Positions 1-11,255 of a stretch of 64,000 nucleotides of DNA are shown in pieces. The stretch is from Lycium barbarum (taxonomy: Eukaryota; Streptophyta; Magnoliopsida; Solanales; Solanaceae). A model generated the notes under the pieces. It made no database searches. It saw only the letters and a list, made by a program, of their open reading frames with translations, and was not told the origin of the DNA. Positions within the stretch are counted from its first letter, which is position 1. The number at the start of each line of letters is the position of its first letter. Position numbers and translations under genes: made by a program. The stretch is from NCBI RefSeq assembly GCF_019175385.1, contig NC_083341.1:88252321-88316320 (forward strand). The letters are read 5' to 3'.

Positions 1-1179
1 TATGAGCATGTTGACTACAAATGTTTCACATTCCGAGCTCATAAGCTCACTATCCTTGATTGGTACTACGAATGCGCTACGCACCTCAGGTGACGAGTAA
101 GACTACGATATAGAAGTAACAATAACGATAATGATAGTAATGATGATGGTGATAATAATGATGCTAAAGGTGCCTACGGGCTGTTATACTCATACGTGCC
201 TATGAAGGGCTATAATGAAACCCCGAGCATATAACGCCGGGTAGAATATATGTGTATGAATATGTATAGAATATGTATACGATTACGAAACGCGCGCACA
301 CATCTGCAGATGGTACGGATAACCCTGAAGCCTTGGTAGGGCCAGGTATGAGTAACATTGAGCCTTGGTTGGCCAAGTATGTATATGAAATACTGATCCA
401 ATGAGGTCGGGTACGCTATGTAAATGCCATGTATACGAAATGACTATGTATGTATATATTATGTAAAAGAATGTGATGAGACTATGTATAAGAATACGAA
501 TAAGGACATGTACACTAATACGAGCACAAGCATGGTACGAGTTTTATTATGGGGCACGAATGACGATGTGAGTAAGTAAGCGACATGATGATGATGATGA
601 TGATATTATTGTCTCCCCTCCTATGCTATTCCATATATTGTTCATTATGTTGTATATCAATGTTAATCATGCTTTACATACTCAGTACATTCTTCGTACT
701 GACGTCCTTTTGTTTGTGGACGTTGCGTCATGCCCGCAGGTGCACAGGGAGACAAACTTGACCCATAGCTGCCTATTTGAAGATTTCATAGAGAGCTCCA
801 TTTCCTTCGGAGCCATATCTTTTGGGTACTCATTCTTTTGTGTATATAATTATGGGCATAGCGGGGTCCTGTCCCGCTCATGATATGTCATACTCTTAGA
901 GGCTCATAGTCATGTGTATGTGGGTAGAGATGTTTGGCCATGTCGGCCTATGTTTTGTATATCTTTTGTTGGCCTCGTCGGCCTTGTATATTTGACATGG
1001 CATAGATGCCCATGATATGTTAATTGATGATGGTCGTCCAATGGGACTAGCTTGATTAATGATTTAAAATGCATGAAATGAATTATGGTTCACCTAGATG
1101 TTATGATATGCATGATAAGGGGGTGCCCGGGTGGGGTAGCACCGGGTGCTCGTCGTGGCCCCCTAGTCGGGTCGTGACA
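1..1179 (+). mobile_element. Truncated Ty3/gypsy-type LTR, 3' part
   Basis: This is the right-hand part of an LTR that enters from outside the window. Read on the plus strand it ends in GGGTCGTGACA at 1179. The same sequence occurs reverse-complemented in the LTRs of element 1 (38512-40951 and 45324-47804): both contain the Gln/Arg-coding-like block around 'aaggttcggtg', the runs of tatac and the 'cggcctatg' segment in the same order. The element body would lie to the left, or this is a solo LTR. The 5 bp after it (tacga) would be its target-site duplication. Short open frames inside it are not genes. Confidence 0.8.
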
Positions 1180-1341
1180 TACGATAACCTAGAATATATT
1201 TGTTTGTTCACTTGAAAAAAGAATTCAATTATCCTAATCAGGTATATATATCCCTTCATTTATTACTTCTCCTCTCGCTTCTTCCTTTATTTTTCTTCTT
1301 TTTTGTAAAGAGGGTGCGGTGGTTGGGGTGGGAGGTGCGGG

Positions 1342-1745
1342 TACGAGAGGGTTGAGCGAGGGGATATAAAACCTAAAGTAAGACAACATTCCTATAATAA
1401 AGTCCGTTGATAAATTTTTGTACGGAAACTAAAAATTAAAAGATTAATATCCTTGATCCTCATTTTAGATTTGTTAGCGTATACGTTTGATTCGAACTTG
1501 CATATCATTTATATATCTGATATTGTGATCTTTTGTTACAATGGTTGGGGAGAGAATTGCATATACGAGAGGGTTGAGCATGACATGAAGCTAAACAACA
1601 ATCCTGTTGTAAAGTGTACCGATAATTTTTTGTATGAAAATTAATAGTTAAAAGATTAATTTCCTTGAACCTCATTTTAAGTTTGTTAGCGAATAAGTTT
1701 GATTTGAAGTTACATATCTTTTATATATCTGATATTGTGATATTT
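1342..1745 (+). repeat. Imperfect tandem duplication, unit about 222 bp
   Basis: The block starting tacgagagggttgag at 1342 is repeated from 1564. Both copies run through the same landmarks in order: a 'ttttgta' block, 'aaaagattaat', 'cctcattttaag/gat', 'tttgttagcg' and 'tatatatctgatattgtgat'. The first copy ends near 1524 and the second near 1745. The copies differ by several substitutions and small indels, so the duplication is not recent. Confidence 0.75.
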
Positions 1746-3420
1746 TGCGGAAATTAGCAATTTTTCATCATTTTTTTCTCTAATTTACTGAACTAATACC
1801 AATGGTAGAAAACAACTGTTATCATAGACATAATTTTTTTAAAAAAATATATAAATGGTAAGTTAAATACTTAAAGAATGTTAAAAAAAAATTGTTATAT
1901 CAACCGACTTGTGCGATTGATATTGATGCTATTTGTTTGCTCATATGCAACTTAAATAAGACCCTGATCTTTGAATTTTTATAGATTGTATCCTTAACTA
2001 GATCCAGCTGGTTTTATACCAGTAGTGATTTCAACATCCAACTTAAATTCAATATGTTATTTATTAAAGAGAAGAATCAATATTAGAAGGCTAAGGAAAT
2101 TTCTATAGGAAAAAACAATTTTAAATGCTAAAGATTGATTCTCAAAGTCTATTTGTGGGTTCGTAATTCGTGTAAACATTTTAATCTTTAATACTAACAT
2201 ATTTATGAATACAAAATACTCGAACAGTTAATATGATTTCAGTATATTATTAATTACTTCTTATATAACATATAAATATCATAGAAGAGTTTGTGAGCCA
2301 TAGTGATGTTCAATCGCACAAACAAGGTGACGAGATCAGTGTAAAATAATATGCATCACATTCATGTAACCTTTTTTTATTTAATCCACCCACTTCAAAT
2401 TTTTTCATCCTGCTATATTGACTATTTTTTCAATGTAATCTTAATTAAACAAAAGTTAAACTTATTTAATCCACCCACTTCAAAAATATTCTTAATAAGA
2501 AACTCAATTTATTTATTAATTGTTTTCTAAAATCTCTTATTATCTTCACTATAAAATGCCTTACTTCTCAAATTTATTTTCTACAAAAATTTAGTAATTA
2601 GTTAAAATTGAAAAATAAAGGATTACGTGTCATGAAAAAGAAATTATGATCTTTGAAAAGTGATAGTTCTTCGCATTGAGCTCTGCACATCCGGCCAAGT
2701 TTATGCGGTAGTATCATTAACTTCTATGATATTAAGATTAACATGTATAGTGATAATTATTTAGGAAAATAGTAGGACCATTAGCTCGATTCGTACTTAA
2801 AAGTTTCCCACATTGGATGAGTTATTACTATCCGTCATAGAAGGAGGGTTCATTTTATTTGGTTCTACTCACTTTAGAAGCATTGCTCAAATAAAATTTT
2901 ATTTTTTGTCTAAGTTTATTTGCTTTATGTTCTCTCTATAATACTATAAGTGTATGACTATTATAAGTGCATGCATGTCTTTTCTTTATTACTATTTCAT
3001 ATAAGCTTTTTTCTAAAATTGATCGTATTTGTTTTGATAATATGAAATGATTTAATAAAGAAATTAAACAAAGACGAATTGGATGCAACTGAAACCTATA
3101 TGTTCTTGAATGTACACAAGCATATATGATTTTTTTTCTTTTCGTAATGGTGGTATTTTTTGATATATAATATATCTTGCACATATGAATGTTTCAGTGT
3201 GGATTTGCAGTCAAATTTAGTATTTGATTTTGCTTCTAAATCACATCTCTATTAAAATTGCCAAAAAAAAAAAGGATGCCAAATTAGGTATGTGAAGAAC
3301 TTGCGGTCATTTATTTGTTGAAGTGAAATAAAGTAAAATTCACTATTATTTGTTGGTCCGTTATTGTAAGAGAATAAGTGAAATAGTACTGAAACGTTAG
3401 GAGATCGTGCAAATTGAATT

Positions 3421-3444
3421 GGGGGGTGGGGGGTGGGGTGGGGG
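3421..3444 (+). repeat. G-rich tract with G-quadruplex potential
   Basis: Runs of four to six G separated by single T residues (GGGGGGTGGGGGGTGGGG and onward). Four or more G-runs with one-base loops fit the usual G-quadruplex pattern. No gene is close enough to suggest a function. Confidence 0.6.
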
Positions 3445-4073
3445 ATTAGATGATATTATTTATTAATAAAATGGTTAAAAAAAAGGGGGAATGAGTTATT
3501 GCTCATACTTTACTCAAAATGTCTGTCTTAGTACTTTTCACAAGGAACTTATGAGAGTATAGATTTATTAGCATTTGAAATAAAGAAATTATATTATAAT
3601 GAAAAAGTTATAATTATGAATAAGACCATATAACGGAAGACTTAATAAAAAGAACCAAAATTAAAAATATTGGATATAAATATATTTAAGTACCACATTA
3701 AACAATTGAAAATATAAACTAATTTCTCATGTGGGTAACTCTAAAACACAGCATTCATAAATTCTTTTGCTTTCAAAATCAAGTTAAGAGTGAGTTACTT
3801 AATCATAGTTGTGTCAAATAAACTTTTTTTTTTTGTAGGATATGATCTTTTATATGTCATAGATCAATAATTAATCAGGATTGCATGATGAACAAGGTTG
3901 ATCATAACATGATTTGAATTTTTGTTAAATTAATATAATCTAATGTGTTCAAATAAGTAAAATTATAATTTCCTTTGCACAAATTTAATTAAATATGTCA
4001 ATGATATATAATATTTTTTTTAGTATATCAAACAAATAAAATAATAGTTTTTTATGATTAGTTTCATTTGATA

Positions 4074-4105
4074 CCCGCCGCGCATCGCGCGGGTATGAAT
4101 ACTAG
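4074..4105 (+). mobile_element. Helitron-like 3' terminus
   Basis: A GC-rich palindrome (CCGCGC, short loop, GCGCGG) lies about 10 bases before CTAG followed by T. A 3' hairpin close to a CTRR end inserted before T is the diagnostic terminus of plant Helitrons. The same palindrome and CTAGT end recur at 8731-8760, which supports a family rather than chance. No Rep/helicase gene is visible, so any element here is non-autonomous. Confidence 0.75.
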
Positions 4106-4115
4106 TATATAAAAA

Positions 4116-4487
4116 AGGAGAGGTATAAGTAATGTGGTTAAGCCAAGTGGCAAGCTAATAACAAGCCACTTGGCAATTTTAAGACAAAGCTAATGAGAAT
4201 TAGGACAAAGCAAATTTAAAACATAATTTTTAAAATTGACAAAATAAAGTTATTAAATTTGAATTGAAAGATAAGCACTGACAACATCAAATTCAAAATC
4301 AACAAATTTCCATTTCGTGCTTTTACTTATTGAACTTGCAATTATTTTAAAGTTTTAAAATTTGAGTTAAAGTTATCCAAATCCGATTAATAAGTGATAA
4401 GATTCCATATATACTTGAACAGTTATCTTCTATATATAATTATATACTATGCCTAAATTTAAAAATTATTACTCAACATGGTAATCG

Positions 4488-4518
<31 letters not shown>

Positions 4519-4614
4519 ATAGGAGAGGTACAAGCAACGTGGTTAAGCCAAGTGGCAAGCTAATAACAAGACACTTGGCAATTTTAAGACAAAGTTAAAG
4601 AGAATCAGGACAAA
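4116..4614 (+). repeat. Two copies of Helitron leader, period about 405 bp
   Basis: A leader of about 95 bp starting AGGAGAGGTA occurs at 4116 and again at 4521. Each contains an inverted repeat: GCCAAGTGGC at 4142-4151 with GCCACTTGGC at 4165-4174 is a perfect 10-bp stem with a 13-base loop. In the second copy the right arm carries one mismatch. An A/T dinucleotide run (4492-4519) precedes the second copy. Confidence 0.8.
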
Positions 4615-5351
4615 AAAAATTTGGTTAAAAAAAGGACAAAATTTGTTTATAATTGTTATCAAATTCCTTAATTGATGAATTAATATTTTAACTGAAAAAT
4701 AAATCTAAAGTTTCGAATCTAGAGCTAGCATGGTTAGTTAAGATAACTCATCTTTATCTTTAGCATCGTAACCGTAGTACTTTCAAATTCAAATGTATCT
4801 TTAGAAGACAATTATTTATTAACCAATGAAACTCTCTACTTCTTTTTTTTTCCTTTTAAAGTTGGATACGTAAGTCCCAGTTTTATCCTCATTTTAAACT
4901 TAGTGAAGGATAAAGATTTTTATTTTATTTTAAATTGAAAACATCTCTCAAAATATGCACAATTTGAATAAAAAAATAATTGTCTTTTCAAAACTAATCA
5001 AAAGATTATCCTTCATAAATTAAGCCAAAAAGCAATTAAATATTCAAAAAACGTGGAGCACATGAATTCAATTTTGGTATGTTCATTTTAAAGATAAATG
5101 TGATATTTCTTTTCTTAACCGTTTAAAAGATAATGATGAAAGTCAATTAAAGAAAAAAAGATATGAAAAAGTTTGAACATCGTGACATATTTTGTTATAT
5201 GATTTAAGTTTTACTAAAAGATAAATACTTTAAATTATGAAAGTCAATTAATACAAAGATCTAGATAAGTTTGAATATGGTGACATTGAAATGTGATTTA
5301 GTTTTAATTAAAACATATAATTTTTAATTAAATATTGATATATTAAAATTT

Positions 5352-5567
5352 GATTATTCTATGTTATCTGTGTCGCTTGCGTTACTTCATTTCCATATCG
5401 CTTTGAATCTCTTAGCCGTATCTGACCTCTTGTTATGTTTTTTATTGAGTCGAGGGTCTCTCGGAAACAGCCATCCTACCTTGGTAGGAGTAAGGTCTGC
5501 GTACACTCTACCCTCCCCAGACCCCACGTTGTGGGATTTCACTGGGTTGTTGTTGTTGTTGTTGTTG
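5352..5567 (+). mobile_element. SINE, Au/SolS-like, with TTG tail
   Basis: A 216-bp insertion carrying the conserved core 'ggtaaggtctgcgtacac' and 'accctccccagaccccac', ending in a (TTG)n tail. That core and tail are characteristic of the Au/SolS SINEs common in Solanaceae. It is bounded by a perfect 17-bp target-site duplication, TTGATATATTAAAATTT, at 5335-5351 and 5568-5584. The open frames across it are by-products. It would be mobilised by a LINE reverse transcriptase in trans, which is knowledge of the class. Confidence 0.92.
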
Positions 5568-5584
5568 TTGATATATTAAAATTT

Positions 5585-8322
5585 AAATTGAAATCTGCAC
5601 TCTTAGTCATCCTTATCAGAATTTTGGTTTTAAAGACAAACACGTTTTTTAAAAACAAAAATTACTACCCCTACCTTAATTAATCTTTATCCATAAAGAT
5701 TTAAATTTTGAATTTGAATTTGAAAGATAAAATTATTTGAATCATTTCTTCTATATATATAGAGCAAGGAAGATGGTAGCCTTAGATTGAGATAAATTTT
5801 TCTGTGATTTATAAGTAATATAGTTGTTTGATTTCATTATTGGATCTCCCATTGTTATTGTATATCATCCATACGTGTTTAAATTTCTTTATATTAGTTG
5901 TCTTCTCTTTTTTGTTATTTATTTATTTATAATAATTGATTAATCAGTTAATTAACTTCTTCTTTCTTTTTATTTCATTCTGAAAGGTATCAAGTCTATA
6001 TATATATATGAGGAATACAAGATTACAACAAAATGGATCCACCGAAAATAATCAGGTAAAATATATATGATAAGGATGTTTTCTTTTATAAGCAGACATA
6101 ATTGCTACATCATTCACATAAATTAAGTGCTTTTCTTGTGGCATTGTATCTAATTATTACTTCACCTTTTTAAATACAGATAATGGCAAATTGCTTATTC
6201 TCATTAATTTACAGGCATATAAAAATCAATTATGGATTATTTCGTTTGAACCCTCTCAATTATGGACTATGGAGAAACTGAGTACTGCAAAATTCTGTGA
6301 ACTTGCAAGTTTAAGACAGAAGAAAATGAGGAAAAGAACACTTATTAGGAATTTAACTTTGTAATCTTCCATTGTTTATAGTCAATAAAATACTAGAATT
6401 TCTTATCACTTATTTTTGGGTCAATTAGTTTTATAATCCTTTACAAAATAGCTTTTAGTTTTATGTCTATTTTATAAAAGATCTTCATTTTACACATAAG
6501 AAATCTGAAAATAACAAACAAAAATATTTTAAAAAAAATATTTTGTGCTATTCAAATTTATAAGTGCTCATCATAAGAGACCATTTCTTCAATATTCTTG
6601 CATGGAATTTAATTATGTAATATTATAGAGGTATTTGATTATGCAAAAAGAAACAGATTTTGATTTGAATTCCATTTCAAATCAACGTCTTAAAATTTCT
6701 ACTTAACATTTATTTTCTAATTTTATTTATGCACTAATTAGTTATATCTGTTGCTTCTTCTTTTTTTCGTTCTTCGAGGAGACATCTAATGATTGTCTTG
6801 GTAAATAAACTATGATTTAAAAATAAATTTTGAAGCTTTAAAAATTGTGGCTATGTCCAAGACAAAATTAATGTGGGAAAGGATTGACGAGACGAATGTT
6901 CTTGATCGAGAAAATTGTGATAAAGAAAAAGGCGAGGAGAATTCTAAACTAAGTTTGCTTGAAATGCCACTTGATAGATAAGTGATGGTTGTTCTTATGA
7001 TTCATGAGATTATGGTGCGTTTCAAGACCATCAATTATCAAAGCATTAATCTTAATTAAGTAGCAACAATGCCTAATCAAGAGTTTTTGTGTAGGTTAAT
7101 TTTATTCATCACAAAAAAAGACAAATTTTATATTCGTTGATTTAGCAGATATCATATATTACAACTTGAATCATAGAACGAGTAAAAAAGAACCTCATTA
7201 TTATTGTAGATCCATATTTTTTATTTTAGATCTATGTATCCAAAATGCAGACAAGTATGTAGTGTAGTTACTAATATTACTTGATTTTTAAACATTGAAT
7301 TTAAGAATTTAAACATAAAGATATAGATATATAAAATAAAATATATAAGTATCTTTGAGATAATCAAGTTTTTTTTTTTAAAAAAAAATTGAGATGAACA
7401 TCTATCTTAATTAAATATGCTAAAATTTAAAAAGTTTATTTTAATTAATAATTATCTTTTCAAGTAATAAAAATAAATAACAGGAGTAATGAAAGAATTT
7501 CAAGCAACATATTTGAATACACACACACACATTACATGTATATGTATTATTATTAAAATTATAGTAATTTTCGATGAAGAATATTAAACTTTTCATGGAA
7601 GAAACGGAATGGAATTAACTAACTCCATCTTCTACTTATGGTTGATTCAATTATGTGATAAAGCAATAAACTTCTTATGACTGTTCTGATCAAATTTATA
7701 ATATTTAGCATTTGTAATTATTAAATGAGACTTTAAATGAAATATCTCGGATAAAATATTAGAAACATATGTTAGTAGTAAGCAGATATTATAAATGAGA
7801 AAATCATTATTTTTAAGGTGATCATATAGAAAATTTAACATACAAACCATATAACCAGACGAACTTCACAAAAATTAATTGAAACTCAAAATCTATCTAA
7901 AAACGTGGGAAATATAAGAGAGAGAAAATTCAAAGATTTAACCAACATATTGATTTAAAAAAAAGTAACAGTCGGTTAAAATAGCGATAGGTTTCAAAGA
8001 AGAATTTCTTTGTTTATAGTTTCAATTTGTTTAAAGAATACAATAAATCAAGTAAATAATAAAATATATTCTAATAACTTTGAGCAATGAAAGAATTACA
8101 AGAAACAAAGTAAAAACTTAAAATAAAATGAAAAACTTCTTATCATTACTTTAAACAATTTCAACATTATAATTTAGAATAAAATATCATATCATTTAGA
8201 TTATCGGTACAGCAGTAACAAAGAAATTAATTAAAATATCATATTAAAGACATTGCATAGAGAGGGAGGATAGAAATAATGCACGAGTGAAATAGACCTT
8301 TACATGGTAAAGAAAAAAATAA
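5585..8322. other. AT-rich Helitron interior, no gene seen
   Basis: Low-complexity, AT-rich DNA with scattered microsatellites such as (AC)n near 7519 and no frame that resembles a protein. I see nothing else in it. Confidence 0.6.
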
Positions 8323-8345
8323 GGGGGGGGGGGGGGGGGGGGGGG
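8323..8345 (+). repeat. Poly-G homopolymer of 23
   Basis: An uninterrupted run of 23 G. Its exact length is likely to be polymorphic and prone to sequencing error. Confidence 0.9.
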
Positions 8346-8730
8346 CGACGAGGTAGTTAAAACTTTTTTTATTATTATTTTTATAAAGCTAGAGGGACAA
8401 AAAGTCTTCGCCCATAATTAATATAATATAATATAATAGGTCACTCGAAAAATACTTCAATCTAAGTTCTAGATTTCTCATATGATCATAGCTACACGAG
8501 TGGTTATTTTACTTCTCCCAAAAGAAGAAGAGGAAGAATATTATTATGATCTATTGTTTGTTATTGAATCATATGTTATATTTCAAATTTATTTATAATA
8601 TCACTAATAAGCCAATAGTGGTTCAAAGATTATATGATTCGTGTTCTTTAAATTTTATTAAAATAGTTCTATCTAAAATGCTCAAACAAGCAACATTTAA
8701 ACTTAATGTGATTAGTTTCATCTAATATTA

Positions 8731-8759
8731 TCCGCGCATCGCGCGGGTACGAAAACTAG
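8731..8759 (+). mobile_element. Helitron-like 3' terminus, second copy
   Basis: The palindrome CCGCGCATCGCGCGG precedes CTAG (8756-8759) followed by T. It matches the terminus at 4074-4105, including the preceding 'gtttcat' block. Confidence 0.78.
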
Positions 8760-9029
8760 TTTTTTAAAAAACACAATCTTTTTATATATGTATAGACTGA
8801 TAATGTACCGTGTATGTAAAGTTTAAATAAATATATTTCATAGATAAAGTCATTAAACTGACACATTTCTGGGCCAACCACTTGAAAACCGCATTTTCGT
8901 GATAATAAGCGGATACAATTTGCACAAAATTCTCCATGTGCTGCTGAGTGGACATGCACAATGCAGTCGTAAGTAACATGCAATGTTTCCATGCGTGAAA
9001 TATAGATCTACTAAATAGCTACACCAAAG

Positions 9030-9870
9030 GCATAGTGAATTTCAATAAGTGTTGAGACTGAGAGCCAGATTGGCTGAGAACTCGGAAATAGTTTCGATTG
9101 GTGTATGAACCTCACGAGTCCCCTGTAGGTCACACATTCCTATTAAAGGAACGTGTGTATACCGGTTGTGAGATGACCTTTGCATATCATATTATATCAT
9201 TTCTTTGATTTTCTGTTATTGATTAATTAGAAGATTGGTTAAAATGTGACTATTTGGCTTGACCGATTACTTAGATATTTGGGCTGAACTATGTAAATTA
9301 CTTATTTTTTACTTGCCGGATTATAATTATGCCCCCTCGAGTTAATATCATTAAGTATGGGAGTAAGCATTCGGAAGACCGACCCTTGCCATTCAATGAT
9401 ACTATTGAGTATATGTTGTTTTTCCATACTCACTCTACACTTGCTGCATCTTTTTGTGCGCAAAGTCTATTTCGAGCACTAGTGGAGCGTGTAGAGTCAC
9501 CGACTGTTGAGGCGAGTGTTAGGAGTATTCGGGGTGAGCTGCTGGCTGATCCGTCACACTGCTCCTTTCCTTTATTTTATTTCTATCTTTTACATTCTCA
9601 GATAGTGTATTCGGGGTGACCTATCAGACTTGTATCTTTTACTCTAGTAGCTCTTGCACTTGTGACACAAAGTTTTGGGTTGTAGTACCTTTTCCACTTA
9701 TTTATGACTGTGAGACTTAGTTTATGACTTTAAAATAGCTTACTTTATTATTTTCACATAATATATTTGTTAAAAATTAGCTTAATTGGTTGTGGAAGAT
9801 CCACTTTACGGGCGGGGTTAGTTGCCTTCACGGCTTGAAATTTGGGTCATGTAGTAATATAGCAATATGG
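9030..9870 (+). mobile_element. Degenerate gypsy-type LTR remnant
   Basis: The order of landmarks matches the last third of the element 0 LTR (61180-61590). There is a 'cttttt-tg-gcgcaaagt' block, then 'ggtgagct', then a T-rich stretch with 'gacttgtat', and an end that reads GGGTCATG near 9850 in place of GGGTCGTGACA. The similarity is low, which suggests an old copy. The 96-codon frame at 9329-9619 lies inside it and matches no protein I know. The sequence from 9870 to 10112 is unassigned. Confidence 0.5.
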
Positions 9871-10906
9871 CTGTCTACGGACTCGCATTCTTATGTCGAT
9901 TTCGTATTGGAATCGATTGGGCTCCTTCAAAAGCTCTAAGAAAAGGCAAGGCTTTGTTGTGAGCTTCAGACTTCGGATTAGGGCAAGTTGAGACCTTACT
10001 TGACTCTATTTAAAGAAATTCGTTAGCAAATTACCTAATGTTAATGGAAAATGGTAAAAAGGGGGTCTCATACTCGTGAAGTGACGAGCACTCGTACGGG
10101 TATCGGTGCCCTTGTTGGCAACTAATTTTGGTGCTCCAATAAGTTTATCTAATTACCCAAGATTTTTGGATCCCAAAACGGAGTGAAATATGTATCTTTA
10201 TAAATCATATGATTTTACAAAAAATATTTCAATAATATTTTTCCATTTCATTTGTCAAAATAACTTCAAATATATGTTTTAAGTCATTTAAAAATAATTT
10301 ACATATTTTACTATTAATATTAAAGTATTTGTCAGGACAAATTAGAAGATAACTTGAAACAATTATTCAATTAATTGCTTAAATTATCAAAGGTCAAATT
10401 GACAAATATTTTAATCTATTTAATATCAAGAAATACGATTAATTAAATGAATAATTATTTTACCTCTCAATTTCAAAATTGCATAATCATAGTTTGCATT
10501 TACAATTTAAAAGTAATCATAATTAATTAGATGCTTAATTGTGGTTATATTTGAAAATTGCTTGTTATATTATTTGTTGCGGCTACAATTGAAATAATCA
10601 ATTGTTAGTTAATTATGGTCATAATTGAAATAGCCAATTTCATGGTTTAAGTCAATTAAGGTTGTATTTGCAATTTAAGTTTCTTTATACGATTGGCCGT
10701 GTCTTTAAAAATGATTAATTGGTTAATTAGTTTTAATTTGGTCATAATTGAAATGTTTAATTGATAGACACTTTCAATTTTGGCTATTTTGTTAAAAGTG
10801 TCATATTTATCCCTCCATATACATACGAATATACACGAATATACGTGTATATCTGTGTATACCATTTATATAGGCATGAAACGTTTGGGCCTCCTCTCTC
10901 CCTTCA

Positions 10907-10916
10907 TTTAAATTTG
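10907..10916 (+). repeat. MULE target-site duplication, left copy
   Basis: TTTAAATTTG at 10907-10916 is repeated at 21432-21441. A 9-11 bp duplication is the size expected for Mutator-like elements. Confidence 0.88.
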
Positions 10917-11255
10917 GGAAAAAAACGTAAGTGGACATAAATATAAAAATATTTACAAACTGATAGCAGGTAAATGTAGTAAACATTTAATAGCAACTTA
11001 ATGAAGAGTTCTACAGTAAATTAACTTCCTATATTTAGGGAACCCTTCTTACGTCAAGCGGTGTTGATAATCCCACGATTATCCACCTATATTTTCGTGG
11101 TACTCTGTTATCCCCTGTAACTACTCCTTATTTTGTTGTATATATTTTATACTTCCTCACAATGTGAAGATATCTTATAAGCAGCGTCGTCCTTTTTTTT
11201 TTTTTTACCTTTCTTATACATCTTCCTTATTCTAGTCTTTATTCTTTTTTCAGCC
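10917..11255 (+). promoter_or_regulatory. MULE left end and likely transposase promoter
   Basis: The left terminal repeat is followed by AT-rich DNA. A 'tatatattttat' block at about 11139 lies 117 bp before the transposase ATG, and a pyrimidine-rich stretch precedes that ATG. The promoter is inferred from position only. Confidence 0.4.

Larger units (their letters stand above)
1180..4073. other. AT-rich non-coding stretch
   Basis: About 2.9 kb of AT-rich sequence with no open frame that resembles a known protein. It contains an imperfect tandem duplication (1342-1745), a G-rich tract (3421-3444) and many A/T runs. Its right end is the Helitron-type 3' terminus at 4074-4105, so at least part of it may be the body of a non-autonomous Helitron whose 5' end I could not locate. 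Confidence 0.6.
4106..8759 (+). mobile_element. Candidate non-autonomous Helitron (possibly two nested)
   Basis: The right end at 8759 is a Helitron terminus: hairpin plus CTAG. Two copies of a likely 5' leader occur, at 4116 and 4521, each starting AGGAGAGGTA after an A/T run. One reading is a Helitron starting near 4485 (TCGAATAATATATA) and ending at 8759, inserted beside an older copy whose leader starts at 4106. The interior is AT-rich with no recognisable protein and carries a later SINE insertion. The exact 5' end is uncertain because a clear TC start is missing at 4106. Confidence 0.5.

Noticed and set aside
9329..9619. 96-codon frame starting MPPRVNIIKYG
   Set aside because: It falls within an eroded LTR and has no recognisable domain; kept only as a note in that entry.
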